Source: Branchiostoma floridae
Lineage: Eukaryota; Chordata; Leptocardii; Amphioxiformes; Branchiostomatidae
Direction of reading: 5' to 3'
NCBI RefSeq assembly: GCF_000003815.2
Contig: NC_049989.1
Coordinates: forward strand, 15,772,411-15,836,410
DNA length: 64,000 nt
The stretch's first letter is position 1, and each line of letters starts with the position of its first letter. The translations under genes and the position numbers were made by a program. Shown here piece after piece: positions 33,001 through 39,842 of the stretch. The notes under the pieces were generated by a model, which did not search any database, was not told where the DNA came from, and worked only from the letters and a program-made list of their open reading frames with translations.

Positions 33001-35754
33001 TAGATTCCTTGGAATTAAAAAACTGGTGCAGATGGTTATGGTTGATATCTTATCTACCATTTTATGAGGGCTGACTCCAGCTTTAAATCTTTTCCTGTCC
33101 AACTCTTTGTCTGACAGCCCAAGTTGTTGTTTTTCACTTCGTTAAAATCTCTCTTACGAAAGTACATTTTCATCGATTCTATATCATATTAGGTTCAGAT
33201 TTTCTGGAGAGATGGGATGAAATTTTTTTCCTTCCCAACAAGCGAATTTCCATTCCAAGGCACAGGAAATTTCTTTTGTTTGTAGCTTTATTTATCATGT
33301 GAACTTCTCTAATGATATACATTTTCTGTCAGTGATGCACTGCAAATGTTTAACAGTGCAAAAATACCGCCTTAAAAACTAGGTGGAAAAAGCCTATTCT
33401 CACCTAGTTCAAAACCTCTCAAACTTAAATATATTTACAGCATAAAACACAGACACTCAAAAGCAGCAAAAATTGCACATATTAACCAATTTGCAAAATC
33501 ACAAAAATGGCTTTTCCACTGTAAAAATCTAGCAATTTTTACTAATTCACAAAACGGTTGTTTACAAATAAATAGGCAACATAACTAAAAGTAAATAGCT
33601 CACATATCCGCGCCCTTCCAGGCACGATGCCCACTTGACCTTGATTTTGTTTCGCTATATATAGTCTGTCACGATAAACGGATACCGACATACTGTAACA
33701 CGATACTTGAGTTCGTACCGAGGGTAGGACAATTTGATGAACACCAGTTGCTACCTGGATTTTAAATCTGCATTCTAAATATTCATACTCATAGGTTAAA
33801 TACTATCCATTAATACAGATTGGTGATAGATTTGATTTCTGATACCACAGTTTAATGTGAATGCAAGAAGCAAGTTCATAATGATTGATATAATCTTGTA
33901 TACCCCCTCAAAGCTGTACATTGATAGGTGCACAGTAAAATAACCCTCTAATTTATTCTGGGAAACTAGGACATCCAAGCTTCCTTGTATGTTTTTTTTT
34001 TATGATGGGTTATATGCTATTTGTTTGAACAAAGAAACAACAAAAAATGTGGAAAATATGTTTCAAAAAAGAAGTATGTTTCTAAGAAGAAGAACAGTGT
34101 TTTGCAGTGGGATTTTACATTTGATAGCACAAAGGAGGCCTAGAAAGCACCAAGGCCAACCCCCATACAAAATGAACTATCCCTACTCTACATGCAGTAG
34201 AAAAACCTAAACAAAGGATCCTGAAACTGGCACCCCCTATATTTCATGGCTGACATTTAATGGTTCTACCATGGTTTACATACTAATGTCATTAACCCAA
34301 GTGGACACTTTCTCACAGAACATAAACAGATCCCAGATGGACCAGAAAAACGGCATGATAGCCATCTTGCAATGGAGGGTGCAGGAGCAAGCCTGACAAA
34401 TTAAATCGGACGTTATATTCTGAACCTATGGCTTTGATCCCAGCTTTTGTCTGTGTTTTAGGATCAGTACAATCCCACCTAGGCACACTGAACTTATCAT
34501 ACCCAAACATAGAACATCTATATATGGTTTGTACTGATTTTGGAGCGTGTGATAAAGCTAGAAAGAACTGACCGATATAATTGGGTGCCCTGTATTTCTG
34601 ACAGGATTTAGGTTGTTATTTTCACGGCCTATTTCCACCTGTCTATTCTACCGACACTGTACCTCAGTAAACCAACACTTATACGGATCTGGTTTGCATT
34701 AAATGCGCCTTTTTCCTACCGTATTTTCTACCTTTTGGGACCAATCACTCACCAATTGCTAACACTGAGGGGAAGCCTGTTTCCAAACAGGATAAAACGG
34801 TCGGAAACAAATCCCGTGGCCCCACAAAAATGTTGGGAAAATATATCACCCCGTCTAGAGCTAGCCTTAGGCTCAAGTTCTACCCTTGCTGGCTGTCAGT
34901 CTAGTGCGTTAACACATCTTGTTTACCAGTAAACAATAAATGATTGGAAGTCTTTCTGTTTTGAAGGGCTCTTTTTGTTAGTTGTTTGACAGAAGCGGGA
35001 GGGAAAAATACACACGTCGAAGCGAATGTTATTTTTGACACTTCGCGGTTTTGGCTTTTGTTTTGTTCCGCTAGTGTCACGAGTTACTGTAGTATACACA
35101 TACACAGCTTGGGAACTCAGAGTTCCAACTGACTACATGTAGGATATTTTCCAGGCTGGTATCAAAAGAGACACATGATGCTAAAGAGTAATGGTGCGGA
35201 CACCCCATACCGGGAGGAGGTAACCTATATCTCCTTCTCCCTACCCCGCCAAAAATAGACATCCCTCGCACTACTCAGTCCATCCCCTTACAGTTAGACT
35301 AAAACATGGGTTAAACGGGTAAAAATGATGGAAAGAATACCTCTTTTTTGGGCGGTGCAGAGCGAAGATGCGCCATCGCTGCATCAGGATCGGGTATGCG
35401 TTCTGTAGATCATGGAAAAACAACAAAGCACAGTGCGCTATAGCAGCTAGCTCCAACCTTCTCCGTCAGATTTTCAGTAAGGTTAACTCTTCCTCGTCAT
35501 TGATACTATCGAACAGCGTATCTCCACGTATGTCTGCCATTGATGATGCTGATTTATAAAAATAGATCCTCCCAAAAAATTATTTAAAGGCAAAGGACTT
35601 ACCCTGAGCGCTACGGAAAGGATTACGTAGCCGCGAGCTCATCTTGGGTCGTTGTTGTGGTTTAGAGTCCACGGGGGATTTAAAAGGGCCGACCGTTGTG
35701 TGTAGATTTCGGTGCGGTGTCCCGGATGGAAATTGAGTTGACAGCTCGATCTCC
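8918..35754 (-). CDS. septin, SEPT2 subgroup (SEPT1/2/4/5-like)
   Basis: Core exons (minus strand, 5' to 3'): 21427-21328, 18881-18795, 18135-18012, 17364-17230, 15258-15141, 14174-14073, 12559-12463, 11833-11782, 10735-10634, 9926-9848, 9019-8918. They join in phase into 365 residues. An 18-nt candidate microexon lies at 13372-13355 and an upstream N-terminal exon at 35754-35603. Motifs in order: [13 protein letters not shown] (polybasic), GETGLGKST (G1 P-loop), DTPGFGD (G3), [15 protein letters not shown] (G4), the septin unique element including [24 protein letters not shown], and a C-terminal coiled coil ([20 protein letters not shown]). Septins are GTP-binding cytoskeletal proteins that form hetero-oligomeric filaments and rings at membranes and the division furrow. 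The HRKS..KGF and DCSDCW signatures and the short coiled-coil tail place it in the SEPT2 group, but the exact vertebrate paralogue cannot be assigned. Confidence 0.95.
9170..9340 (+). repeat. dispersed repeat (AGGAGGTGCCTCAAGCA family)
   Basis: CAAGGAGGTGCCTCAAGCA, later CAGTAAGGAAACCTGCTGAC and GGCACTACAAG. Related to 17690-17885 and to the split copy at 26095-26575. A SINE-like interspersed repeat in a septin intron; no tRNA head seen. Confidence 0.55.
9848..9926 (-). CDS. septin exon: C-terminal linker
   Basis: Encodes [20 protein letters not shown], then QEKDEE. It bridges the G domain to the C-terminal coiled coil. SSP is a possible phosphosite, as often found in septin C-terminal extensions (inference). 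Confidence 0.9.
10181..10384. mobile_element. palindromic MITE family 1, copy 2 (septin intron)
   Basis: The right end GGATAAAGGTGAACTAGCG and TTA is intact. The left end is rearranged, keeping GTAACGCTA then GTGGGGTAACCTATATCC. Central arms contain TCAAGTCAACGGA and its diverged complement. Confidence 0.75.
10408..10455. repeat. fragment of TA-flanked MITE family 2
   Basis: ACTGTAAATGCCTTTAAGTT then GCAGGGATTTAATTTCA matches only the left end of the family at 25134, 37858 and 63317; the remainder is missing. Confidence 0.5.
10634..10735 (-). CDS. septin exon: end of G domain
   Basis: Encodes [20 protein letters not shown] followed by [13 protein letters not shown]. THMxDLKDVT.DVHYENYR is the canonical end of the septin GTPase domain. 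Donor GTAAGT. Confidence 0.95.
11478..11725 (+). mobile_element. hAT-like MITE, copy B (septin intron)
   Basis: Perfect 8-bp target-site duplications ATGTAGTC flank it (11470-11477 and 11726-11733). The terminal inverted repeats are CAGGGTTGTAGCCAGC and GCTGGCTACAACCCTG. 8-bp duplications with CAGGG ends are the hallmark of hAT elements. 248 bp, non-coding. Confidence 0.85.
11782..11833 (-). CDS. septin exon: septin unique element (3' part)
   Basis: 52 bp encoding [17 protein letters not shown] and the start of R. Matches [18 protein letters not shown] of SEPT5. Donor GTGAGA. Confidence 0.93.
12151..12379. mobile_element. palindromic MITE family 1, copy 3 (septin intron)
   Basis: GTAGCGTTAGTTCACCTTTA at the left, and TAAAGGTGAACTAGTGTTA at the right, with arms pairing through GGTAACCTAT / GGTTACCCCACGG. 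It ends about 84 bp from the splice donor at 12462. Confidence 0.85.
12463..12559 (-). CDS. septin exon: septin unique element (5' part)
   Basis: Encodes [20 protein letters not shown], then [12 protein letters not shown]. It matches the [21 protein letters not shown] signature of SEPT2-group septins. Acceptor TCTTGCAG, donor GTAGGT. Confidence 0.95.
13355..13372 (-). CDS. candidate 18-nt septin microexon (WELRDE)
   Basis: Six codons, WELRDE, are preceded by a pyrimidine tract and TTTTTACCAG and followed by donor GTAAAA. The segment is phase 0 on both sides and lies between exons ending LK and starting ACIPF. Vertebrate SEPT1/5 proteins run straight from LKES to (I/A)PFAV, so skipping gives the canonical protein and inclusion adds six residues before the septin unique element. 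Inferred; could be a chance splice-site pair. Confidence 0.4.
13604..13706 (+). pseudogene. LINE reverse-transcriptase C-terminal remnant
   Basis: The plus strand reads [20 protein letters not shown], then a stop and NFSRQ. It is the typical FFPR.I..WN.LP tail of CR1/L2-type LINE polyproteins, with an in-frame stop. It lies in a septin intron and directly abuts an inverted duplication. Confidence 0.6.
13709..13973. repeat. ~120-bp-arm inverted repeat
   Basis: The left arm (ACAGTGATGAACATCTGTCA, then CATGGCCAGTTAGCACAACC, CAAAACATTGATCAG) is repeated in reverse complement at about 13900-13973. The loop is GGCTCTTTTAGACCC. Arms are diverged (roughly 85% by eye). The next bases resemble part of the 32272-32719 element. 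Confidence 0.7.
14073..14174 (-). CDS. septin exon: acidic CDSDEDEE region
   Basis: Encodes [20 protein letters not shown], then [14 protein letters not shown], matching the YQFPECDSDEDEDFK region of SEPT1/4/5. Phase 0 at both ends. The donor is GTCGGA, which is unusual and is adjacent to the candidate alternative microexon. Confidence 0.93.
14845..15078 (-). mobile_element. tRNA-derived SINE, family 2 copy 1
   Basis: On the minus strand GGCATAAGGGTTAGTGTTTG and GGTTTGAGTCCCC resemble pol III A and B boxes. The body has GATGGGCTCTGACTTCC.ATG and GGATAACAACCCACTGCCC. Matches the plus-strand copy at 19545-19800. Confidence 0.6.
15141..15258 (-). CDS. septin exon: G4 (AKAD)
   Basis: Encodes [20 protein letters not shown], then [23 protein letters not shown] is the septin form of the guanine-specificity NKxD motif. 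Donor GTATGG is weak but in phase. Confidence 0.95.
15335..15790 (-). mobile_element. element of the GGGGTGGGTACCGGTAC family (5' end lost)
   Basis: Reversed relative of 32272-32719: TTTTTCTCATTGGACCAGTT at the left, and CAGGTCCAGACCTGGACCTG through GTACCGGTACCCTCCC at the right. The left terminal ~40 bp are absent. Non-coding. Confidence 0.65.
16459..16679. mobile_element. palindromic MITE family 1, copy 4 (septin intron)
   Basis: ATAACGCTAGTTCACCTTTA at the left; ATGAACTAGCGTTA at the right; GGTTAACCTATATCCG / CGGATATAGGTTACCCC arms inside. Complete copy. Confidence 0.85.
16925..17196 (-). mobile_element. tRNA-derived SINE, family 1 copy 1
   Basis: The minus strand begins CCGGTGCAATGGCCGAGTGG then GTAGAGTGTTCGCC (A-box region), with GAGTTCGATCCCGG (B box) about 50 bp further. 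The body contains AGAAAGCAGCATGTACC reversed and a T-rich end near 16915. A second copy is at 49301-49562. It sits 33 bp from the septin exon 17364-17230. Confidence 0.85.
17230..17364 (-). CDS. septin exon: alpha2 and conserved [11 protein letters not shown]
   Basis: Encodes [38 protein letters not shown], then IPPYGHG, the most conserved stretch of septins. A tRNA-derived SINE sits in the intron only about 33 bp beyond the donor. Confidence 0.95.
17690..17885 (+). repeat. dispersed repeat (AGGAGGTGCCTCAAGCA family)
   Basis: Contains CAAGGAGGTGCCTCAAGCAC, GGAAACTTGCTGACCTATGT, GACACTACAAGGGTCTGAAC and ends in (AAAC)n-like sequence, in the style of a SINE tail. This copy shows the uninterrupted form of the repeat at 26095-26575. 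Confidence 0.6.
18012..18135 (-). CDS. septin exon: switch I to G3
   Basis: Encodes [28 protein letters not shown], then the G3 motif DTPGFGD and SLDCSDC. A Thr at the switch I position (SKTVEI) suggests catalytic capability by analogy with SEPT2-group members. Donor GTAAGT. Confidence 0.95.
18795..18881 (-). CDS. septin exon: G1 P-loop
   Basis: Encodes [20 protein letters not shown] followed by KDKVVPTAE. The GxxxxGKS Walker A motif is intact, so nucleotide binding is expected. Acceptor TTTACAG, donor GTGAGATG. Confidence 0.95.
19273..19491. mobile_element. palindromic MITE family 1, copy 5 (septin intron)
   Basis: TAACGCTAGTTCACCTTTAT left, GGATAAAGGTGAACGAACGT right. Inner arms GGGGTATCAAGTCAACAG / CATCGACTTCACATCCC. 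Complete copy. Confidence 0.85.
19545..19800 (+). mobile_element. tRNA-derived SINE, family 2 copy 2
   Basis: Starts with GGTGTTAGGCCCAAAGG and TTCGAATTCTGACAAGCCAC (diverged B box). The body CTCCACCCAGGTATAAATAT, then GGGCTCTGACTTCCGATGCC and AATGCCCCTACAGCCTCAAA matches the copy at 14845-15078. Confidence 0.55.
20811..20905. mobile_element. short palindromic element (GGCCACACCAATTTAATTTC ends)
   Basis: A ~34-bp perfect inverted repeat, GGCCACACCAATTTAATTTC and CTTGGTTCACGTGAT, with a third partial copy of the arm (CCGTGAACCAAGAAATTAAT) in the loop. A longer relative occupies 31479-31849. Confidence 0.8.
21328..21427 (-). CDS. septin exon: N-terminal polybasic region
   Basis: The exon runs from the acceptor CTACAG to the donor GTAGGTAC. 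It encodes [18 protein letters not shown], then [15 protein letters not shown], the polybasic membrane-binding alpha0 region and first beta strand. It ends with one base that completes the first Gly of the P-loop. Confidence 0.95.
21681..21877. mobile_element. palindromic MITE family 1, copy 6 (degraded right end)
   Basis: The left end TAACGTTAGTTCACCTTTAT is intact. The right side keeps ACGTCGTTGACTTGAAATCT and GCGTTA but lacks the TAAAGGTGAAC stretch. Confidence 0.65.
22822..22996. mobile_element. inverted-repeat MITE (CTCCAAGCAGATC ends)
   Basis: Left CTCCAAGCAGATCTTCCGAT then GGCATAAGATAATACTAAAC; right TACTATCTTATGCTACCGTA then GGATCTGCTTGGAGCCAG. Non-coding; in the first long septin intron. 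Confidence 0.7.
24292..24501. mobile_element. inverted-repeat MITE with 12-bp flanking repeat
   Basis: CTCCAAGCAGAGGTT...CTCCGGCTG at the left pairs with CAGCCGGAGACAAACCTCTG then CTTGGAGAG at the right. Inside, GTCGTTTTTATCGGGCTCTC pairs with AAAGCCCGATAAAAACGAC. GTTAAATCTTAC flanks both sides (24280-24291, 24502-24513), longer than an 8-bp hAT duplication. Confidence 0.8.
25134..25338. mobile_element. TA-flanked MITE family 2, copy 1
   Basis: TACTGTGTGCATTTAAGTTC at the left and CATTTCTGCATTTACAGTA at the right. Inner block CACCATAGACTGCA.TCTAAT and GTTCGCGGTGG-type segments shared with 37858-38074 and 63317-63532. CTGTAAATGCA ends next to TA fit a Tc1/mariner-like origin (inference). Confidence 0.8.
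26095..26575 (+). repeat. dispersed repeat split by a MITE insertion
   Basis: Left part to about 26319 (GAGGAGGTGCC..., AACAGCAAGGAAGTTACTTA) and right part from 26551 (CATAGGGCACTACAAGGGTC, TGAACAAATG) together match 17690-17885. The palindromic element at 26320-26550 lies between them, so the MITE inserted into a pre-existing repeat. Confidence 0.7.
26320..26550. mobile_element. palindromic MITE family 1, copy 7 (nested)
   Basis: TAATGCTAGTTCACCTTTAT left, AATAAAGGTGAACTAGCGTT right. Inner arms ATCATGTTGATGGACGGTGG / ATCGTCCGTCGGCTTGATAT. Complete copy nested in an older repeat. Confidence 0.85.
27772..29529. mobile_element. 1.76-kb non-autonomous DNA transposon, TA target duplication
   Basis: Perfect ends CTCTCATGTCCCTAATAAAC and GTTTATTAGGGACATGAGAG, each flanked by TA (27770-27771 and 29530-29531). 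The right subterminal region has four near-identical CCGGGGGGTAYGTTTATT units; the left has two or three diverged GGTACGTTTATT units in opposite sense. The CpG-rich interior holds no recognisable transposase. Located in the first long septin intron. Confidence 0.85.
29532..31189. other. septin long intron, no gene seen
   Basis: AT-rich intronic DNA. A piece of the AGGAGGTGCC-type repeat is recognisable near 30998-31025. A splice-flanked open segment at about 30695-30760 (minus) was considered as a septin exon, but its length leaves the wrong phase. Confidence 0.4.
31190..31277. repeat. partial inverted-repeat MITE (CTAGCCTCCATAGCAGG)
   Basis: CTAGCCTCCATAGCAGGCTC then TCTGGGGCCTTTTT and GCGACCCAGTACAAAAAG. 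Matches one half of the complete element at 43162-43329. Confidence 0.6.
31479..31849. mobile_element. inverted-repeat MITE (GGCCACACCAATTTAATTTC ends), long form
   Basis: Ends GGCCACACCAATTTAATTTC...GGTTCACGGATT and AATCCGTGAACCAAGAAATT, ...GGTGAGGCC. Inner arms contain (AAAAATA)n tracts and CGCTCGCTCCA / CTCTCGCTCCATA. Related to 20811-20905. Confidence 0.8.
32272..32719. mobile_element. inverted-repeat element (TAGGGGTGGGTACCGGTAC ends)
   Basis: TAGGGGTGGGTACCGGTACA at the left and GTACCGGTACCCACCCCTA at the right. Internal palindromic CAGGTCCAGGTC / GACCTGGACCTG tract. TAGGGG ends are seen in many hAT elements; GTAT occurs on both flanks but an 8-bp duplication is not clear. Relatives at 15335-15790 and 42020-42150. 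Confidence 0.7.
32720..35602. other. septin long intron, no gene seen
   Basis: No conserved coding segment seen. A minus-strand ATG at 35540 opens an acidic frame ([18 protein letters not shown]), but no in-phase splice donor leads to the septin core. Confidence 0.4.
35603..35754 (-). CDS. candidate upstream (N-terminal) septin exon
   Basis: The acceptor TTTTCCAG lies just upstream (35755-35762) and a strong donor GTAAGT follows 35603. One frame is open throughout and contains ATG at 35642 ([13 protein letters not shown]). It could be coding from the ATG, or throughout if spliced from further upstream. It ends in phase 1, but the next recognised exon (21427-21328) starts in phase 0. A linking exon is therefore missing, or this belongs to an alternative or untranslated 5' end. 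Assignment to the septin rests on strand, donor quality and position only. Confidence 0.4.
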
Positions 35755-36200
35755 CTGGAAAATGAGATGAAAATTTGGTCAACCGGCGGGCTTGTGCTTC
35801 CGGAATTCCTGGCTCTTTACTTCCGGTGGGCGCTGTGCACTGAAATTATTCCGTGTGAACCAACCACAGATATGGAAGCTTGCGGTACAGGACCTCCTCA
35901 GTGGTCCACGGTCCACGAAAACACGATGGCAACCTATAAATTTTACTGTAGCGTTGTACACGTATATCAACGGTGCAACCCACCAACAAACCGCTGGGCT
36001 AAACGTTGTAAAAACGCTGTAAACGATGGTGAAACATACAACAAGCGACGCCGGTGCAAAGTCCACCCGCTAGCACTGTGCAGCCAAAGCGTTCCGTAGC
36101 CTGGACGGTCCGAGAGAAGAATGGACGCAATGCTTTGAAGTGTACACCAACACACTGACACAAAGGAAAGCACGTGCCGCCCCATAACACACCGCTTCGG
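35755..36200. promoter_or_regulatory. CpG-rich region upstream of septin exon
   Basis: Relatively CpG-rich, unique-looking DNA next to the upstream septin exon. It has open frames on both strands in the same interval, typical of GC-rich promoter DNA rather than a gene. Likely septin 5' UTR or promoter; inference. Confidence 0.35.
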
Positions 36201-37475
36201 TCACGCCTTCTACACTTCTAAATACACTTGTCAGGGCTGACATCACAAATCACCGCCTGCGCAAGGGGTCAATAGTGCAACCCTTTCAAATCTACCGCAT
36301 ATAGCAAAATCTAACAAATAATGGCTTTTATTATTTAGTACTTGTGCAATGTACTACTGTAAAATGATTTAGTTTCATGCATACACAAAAGTATCAAATC
36401 ATTCAATTTAGATGTAAAGTTAGTTGTAAATAACAGCTTTCGTGTAGTTTGGGTGATAATTGTATGTTGTTGCTTTCTGTACTGTAGGAAGTCTAACTAC
36501 TGACTAGTACTATAAATACCGGTAAATTTGCAAAGTATTCTCTGTAATGTTATTTTTTTAATTTTGTGGTAGGGAGAGAAAATAAAGGTTTTAAGTTCGT
36601 GATAAGTTTATAAGCGGTGAAGAGCTTACTGCGAAAACGGCGACCATAAAACTACCGCGAAATTTTCACACATTACAGTATCAGCGGTATCCTGACCTTC
36701 ATTTTGACCTTGGACATGTTGTTTACGACTGTGACACTTCAACCGTAAAAAGACTCAGATTTCCGTCGCGCGTTGAGATATTTATTTATGGTAAACCTTG
36801 TTCTATCCCGGCTAGACATCAATGATAAAACACTTAACCCAGACAGCAATGGATGTGTATATATATTGTACATTACCTTTCGAGTAGACACTTATCAACA
36901 CAAGTATCCCAATTATTCAAGTCTGGTGTTTTCTGCACTGACTTCCATATGGGTTTGATCAAAGTGGTCTAATGAAATAGCGGATAACCTGTTTTTAAAG
37001 TTCTGCGGTGGAGAAGTTCAAGTCCATATATCACATGTACAGACAGACGTGGGATGGTGATTCTAACAAAGTCCTGTACTTCAACTGTAAGTGCTGATTT
37101 GTGAAGCCGGCGAAACTTCCGCTTGAAAATCTCGAAAAGAACAGATGTGAAGTTGGCGCCGTTGGTAGATTCCCCCCTCCCCTCCAAATGTCTAACAAGC
37201 GTAGAGAAGTCAAGGTGAACGAAATCCTATTAGCAGGCGCGTGGCCAAGATTAGGCTAATAGGGGGCTAAACAATGGGTTATGCATGAAGCAAGGGCACA
37301 GCGTTACGGGGTTCTTTTGGTGTTCACAGCTGGAGCTTGGCCAAGTCTGGATTTGTCATGGGACCAACTTCGCACCATAACAATGGTTTGGGCTTACAAC
37401 AACTCAGCATGGTAGTTTGGAGGGTTCGTTTCTAAAGGCGCAGGTGTCCCTTTAAATTTCCACAGCTAGCAAAAG
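36201..37475. other. intergenic, no gene seen
   Basis: AT-rich with a degraded relative of TA-flanked MITE family 2 near 36560-36680 (CTACCGCGAAATTTTCACAC then ATTACAGTA). Nothing else recognised. Confidence 0.4.
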
Positions 37476-37814
37476 TTGCCTACGTTTTCAGCAAGTGCTA
37501 CCGGTTTCAAGAAGTCTCTAACGCTGGGTCATCTTAACGCTAGGTCACCTTTTGTGGTCTTTTGTCAGTTCAAGATAGATTGCAAATACTGTGCGACGGA
37601 TGCAGTGGAAGATGAAATACATTTTATATGTAACTGCGCCCATTATCAGGATGAAAGAAACAACCTTTTCGACACAATCAATACAATATTTCCAACTTTT
37701 CACCAGTTGGTAGACCTCCAAAAAACAATATTCCTGTTAAAATCACAGAACCCACTAATCGTGGGACTTTTCATCAGCCACTGCCTCCAAAGAAGAAGTC
37801 AAACCCCTCAGTAA
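37476..37814 (+). pseudogene. LINE C-terminal zinc-knuckle fragment
   Basis: The open frame contains CKYCATDAVEDEIHFICNCA, then HYQDERNNLFDTINTIFP. The C..C....(D)E.HFI..C..Y...R pattern is the zinc-binding tail downstream of reverse transcriptase in several LINE clades. No RT domain lies upstream, so this is a truncated remnant. MITE family 2 copy 2 is inserted 44 bp after the stop. Confidence 0.65.
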
Positions 37815-37857
37815 ACAATGTATAATCATGTATATACATGTAGATAGCTGTATAGAA

Positions 37858-38074
37858 TACTGTAAATGCAGAAATGTTCGCGGTGGATTAATGTTCGCGG
37901 TTTTCGCGGTGACCACTTCACCGCTAATTTAAAACCACCGCGAACATTTTTCTATTATGATATTAGATTGCAGTCTATGGTGTTAACGCGAACTTAAATC
38001 CACCGCGAAAAGTCCTTTTTCCCGATACCGCGAAATTAAATCCCCGCGAACTTAAATACACTTACTTTTTACTG
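37858..38074. mobile_element. TA-flanked MITE family 2, copy 2
   Basis: TACTGTAAATGCAGAAATGT, GTTCGCGGTGGATTAATG, then CAGTCTATGGTGTTAACGCG and CCGCGAACTTAAATACA. Reverse orientation relative to the other two copies; the right terminus is degraded. Confidence 0.75.
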
Positions 38075-38117
38075 TCAGTGTACCCTTGCAATTAGCCTAC
38101 GGGCATGGATTTGCAAA

Positions 38118-38341
38118 TGAATAAATCTTTATCTAGGGATTAACCTATATCCGTTGTTTTTACTAACAGGGTTTCAGCCTTTCAGGGATATCAAGTCTTT
38201 ATTTCAAGTCGATAGAATATTGTGAAAATATTGCAATTTGAAAGCAGAGTTCGTCGATGTCAGTAAATACCATGTTTTTGTTTTTTTTTAATTTAATAAC
38301 GGATATAGGTTAGGCCGTGGATAAATGTGAACCAGCTTTAC
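38118..38341. mobile_element. palindromic MITE family 1, copy 8
   Basis: TAACCTATATCCGTTGTTTT ... AACGGATATAGGTTAG, with diverged outer ends (AATAAATCTTTATCTAGGG left, GATAAATGTGAACCAGCTT right). The oldest-looking copy. Confidence 0.7.
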
Positions 38342-39440
38342 CAGACGCCTGGAGATGCTGGAATAAGTGACAATTTTGTCAAATAGGCTGACTAAATTAC
38401 AAAGAGTTATTCAGAACTACAAATGTGTAACTCTATGACTGGCTAACTCCTCTACTCCTATTTGGCACTTCTTTTACTATTTTTCTAGCAACTCAAAGGA
38501 GGTGGTAGAAGCTTCTTGGGACATCGAAATCGGAAATAGTCTCTATCAGACTTCATATGTCGCTGGAAAAACAGTAAAAAATTGTCCAAACAACTGAATG
38601 ATATGCCAGAGTGTATAGCCGGTCATAATAGTGATACAAATTTGCAATCTAACACTTCTTATTCAGCAATTTCTAAGATTTTTTCAGCAACCTATGGAGA
38701 CTTTATCGGCCTGAAACTACGAATGCGCTTGGAAAAGCACTGCTATCGATATCCGTAAAACCACTTGTACGCAAAAGCTTTAGTGTGTCATAGAGAAGGG
38801 GAGTATGTCACTATGCTCTCTATATATAGTATACTATAGTCTGCGTAACACAACTGTGCTGTCTGGGGCTGTAACTGTCGCCCTATCCTGAAAGGCCAGC
38901 CGGAAGTTGGGCGGGCTGCTATAAGCTAGGTTTAATCACTACTTTCGCGTGAAAATGCATACCGCAAACTGATATGCTTTTTACCTTGAGGTCTGAGCTC
39001 TTAGAGCTTGGCATCCTGTCTGCTGCTGATAGTGTGATTTTTACTAAGTACTCGGTGAGTTGTAGTTAAAACTGCTTTTCCTGTGTGGTCGTCTTCTTAC
39101 ATCAGTGTCAGACGCCCCAGATACAAGTACAGTACGTATAGTACATAGTCTCAAGTCTGAATGCCAGACTGGATTTCCAGGACCTACATGTACACAGGCC
39201 AACTGAGCTAGACACTGATTGAGATCGGCCGGCTATATAGTATAGCCTAGTTTATGGAAGCGTTGATGTTCAACATGGGCAGATATTCTAAAGCCGGGAG
39301 AGGGAGTTTCCGCTCCGAGAACCTTAGCTATGGCTGAAAATTGCTGTTCAGCTGGACTTCAGCAACCACGGGAAAAAACAACGAAAGTTACATTCAATTC
39401 ATCAATCACGAAGTTAGACGAATTCGTGCTGTGGTGGGAA
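38342..39440. other. intergenic, no gene seen
   Basis: Mixed-composition DNA. A short plus-strand frame from 39330 ([20 protein letters not shown]) runs straight into the microsatellite and has no recognisable domain. Confidence 0.4.
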
Positions 39441-39458
39441 TTAATGAATGAACGAACG

Positions 39459-39842
39459 AATGGATGGATGGATGGATGGATGGATGGATGGATGGATGGA
39501 TGGATGGATGGATGGATGGGTGGATGGATGGATGGATGGATGGATGGATGGATGGATGGATGGATGGATGGATGGATGGATGGATGGATGGATGGATGGA
39601 TGGATGGATGGATGGATGGATGGATGGATGGATGGATGGATGGATGGATGGATGGATGGATGGATGGATGGATGGATGGATGGATGGATGGATGGATGGA
39701 TGGACGGACGGATGGATGGATGGATGGATGGAAGGATCGATCGATCGATGGATGGATGGAAGGATGGATTGATAGATGGATGGATGGAATAGATTGATAG
39801 GTGGATGGATGGATAGATGGATGGATGGATGGACAATGGGTG
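39459..39842. repeat. (GGAT)n tetranucleotide microsatellite, ~380 bp
   Basis: Almost pure GGAT repeats over about 260 bp, with interruptions (GGACGGAC, GATCGATCGATC, GATAGATG) toward the right end. All three frames on both strands stay open (WMDG or SIHP repeats), so the open frames here are not genes. Confidence 0.98.

Noticed and set aside
35480-35540. Alternative septin first exon starting [10 protein letters not shown]
   Set aside because: No GT donor in a phase compatible with the next exon before the stop.
35767-36190. Several 60-110-aa frames on both strands
   Set aside because: Overlapping frames in CpG-rich DNA next to the septin exon; none resembles a known protein.
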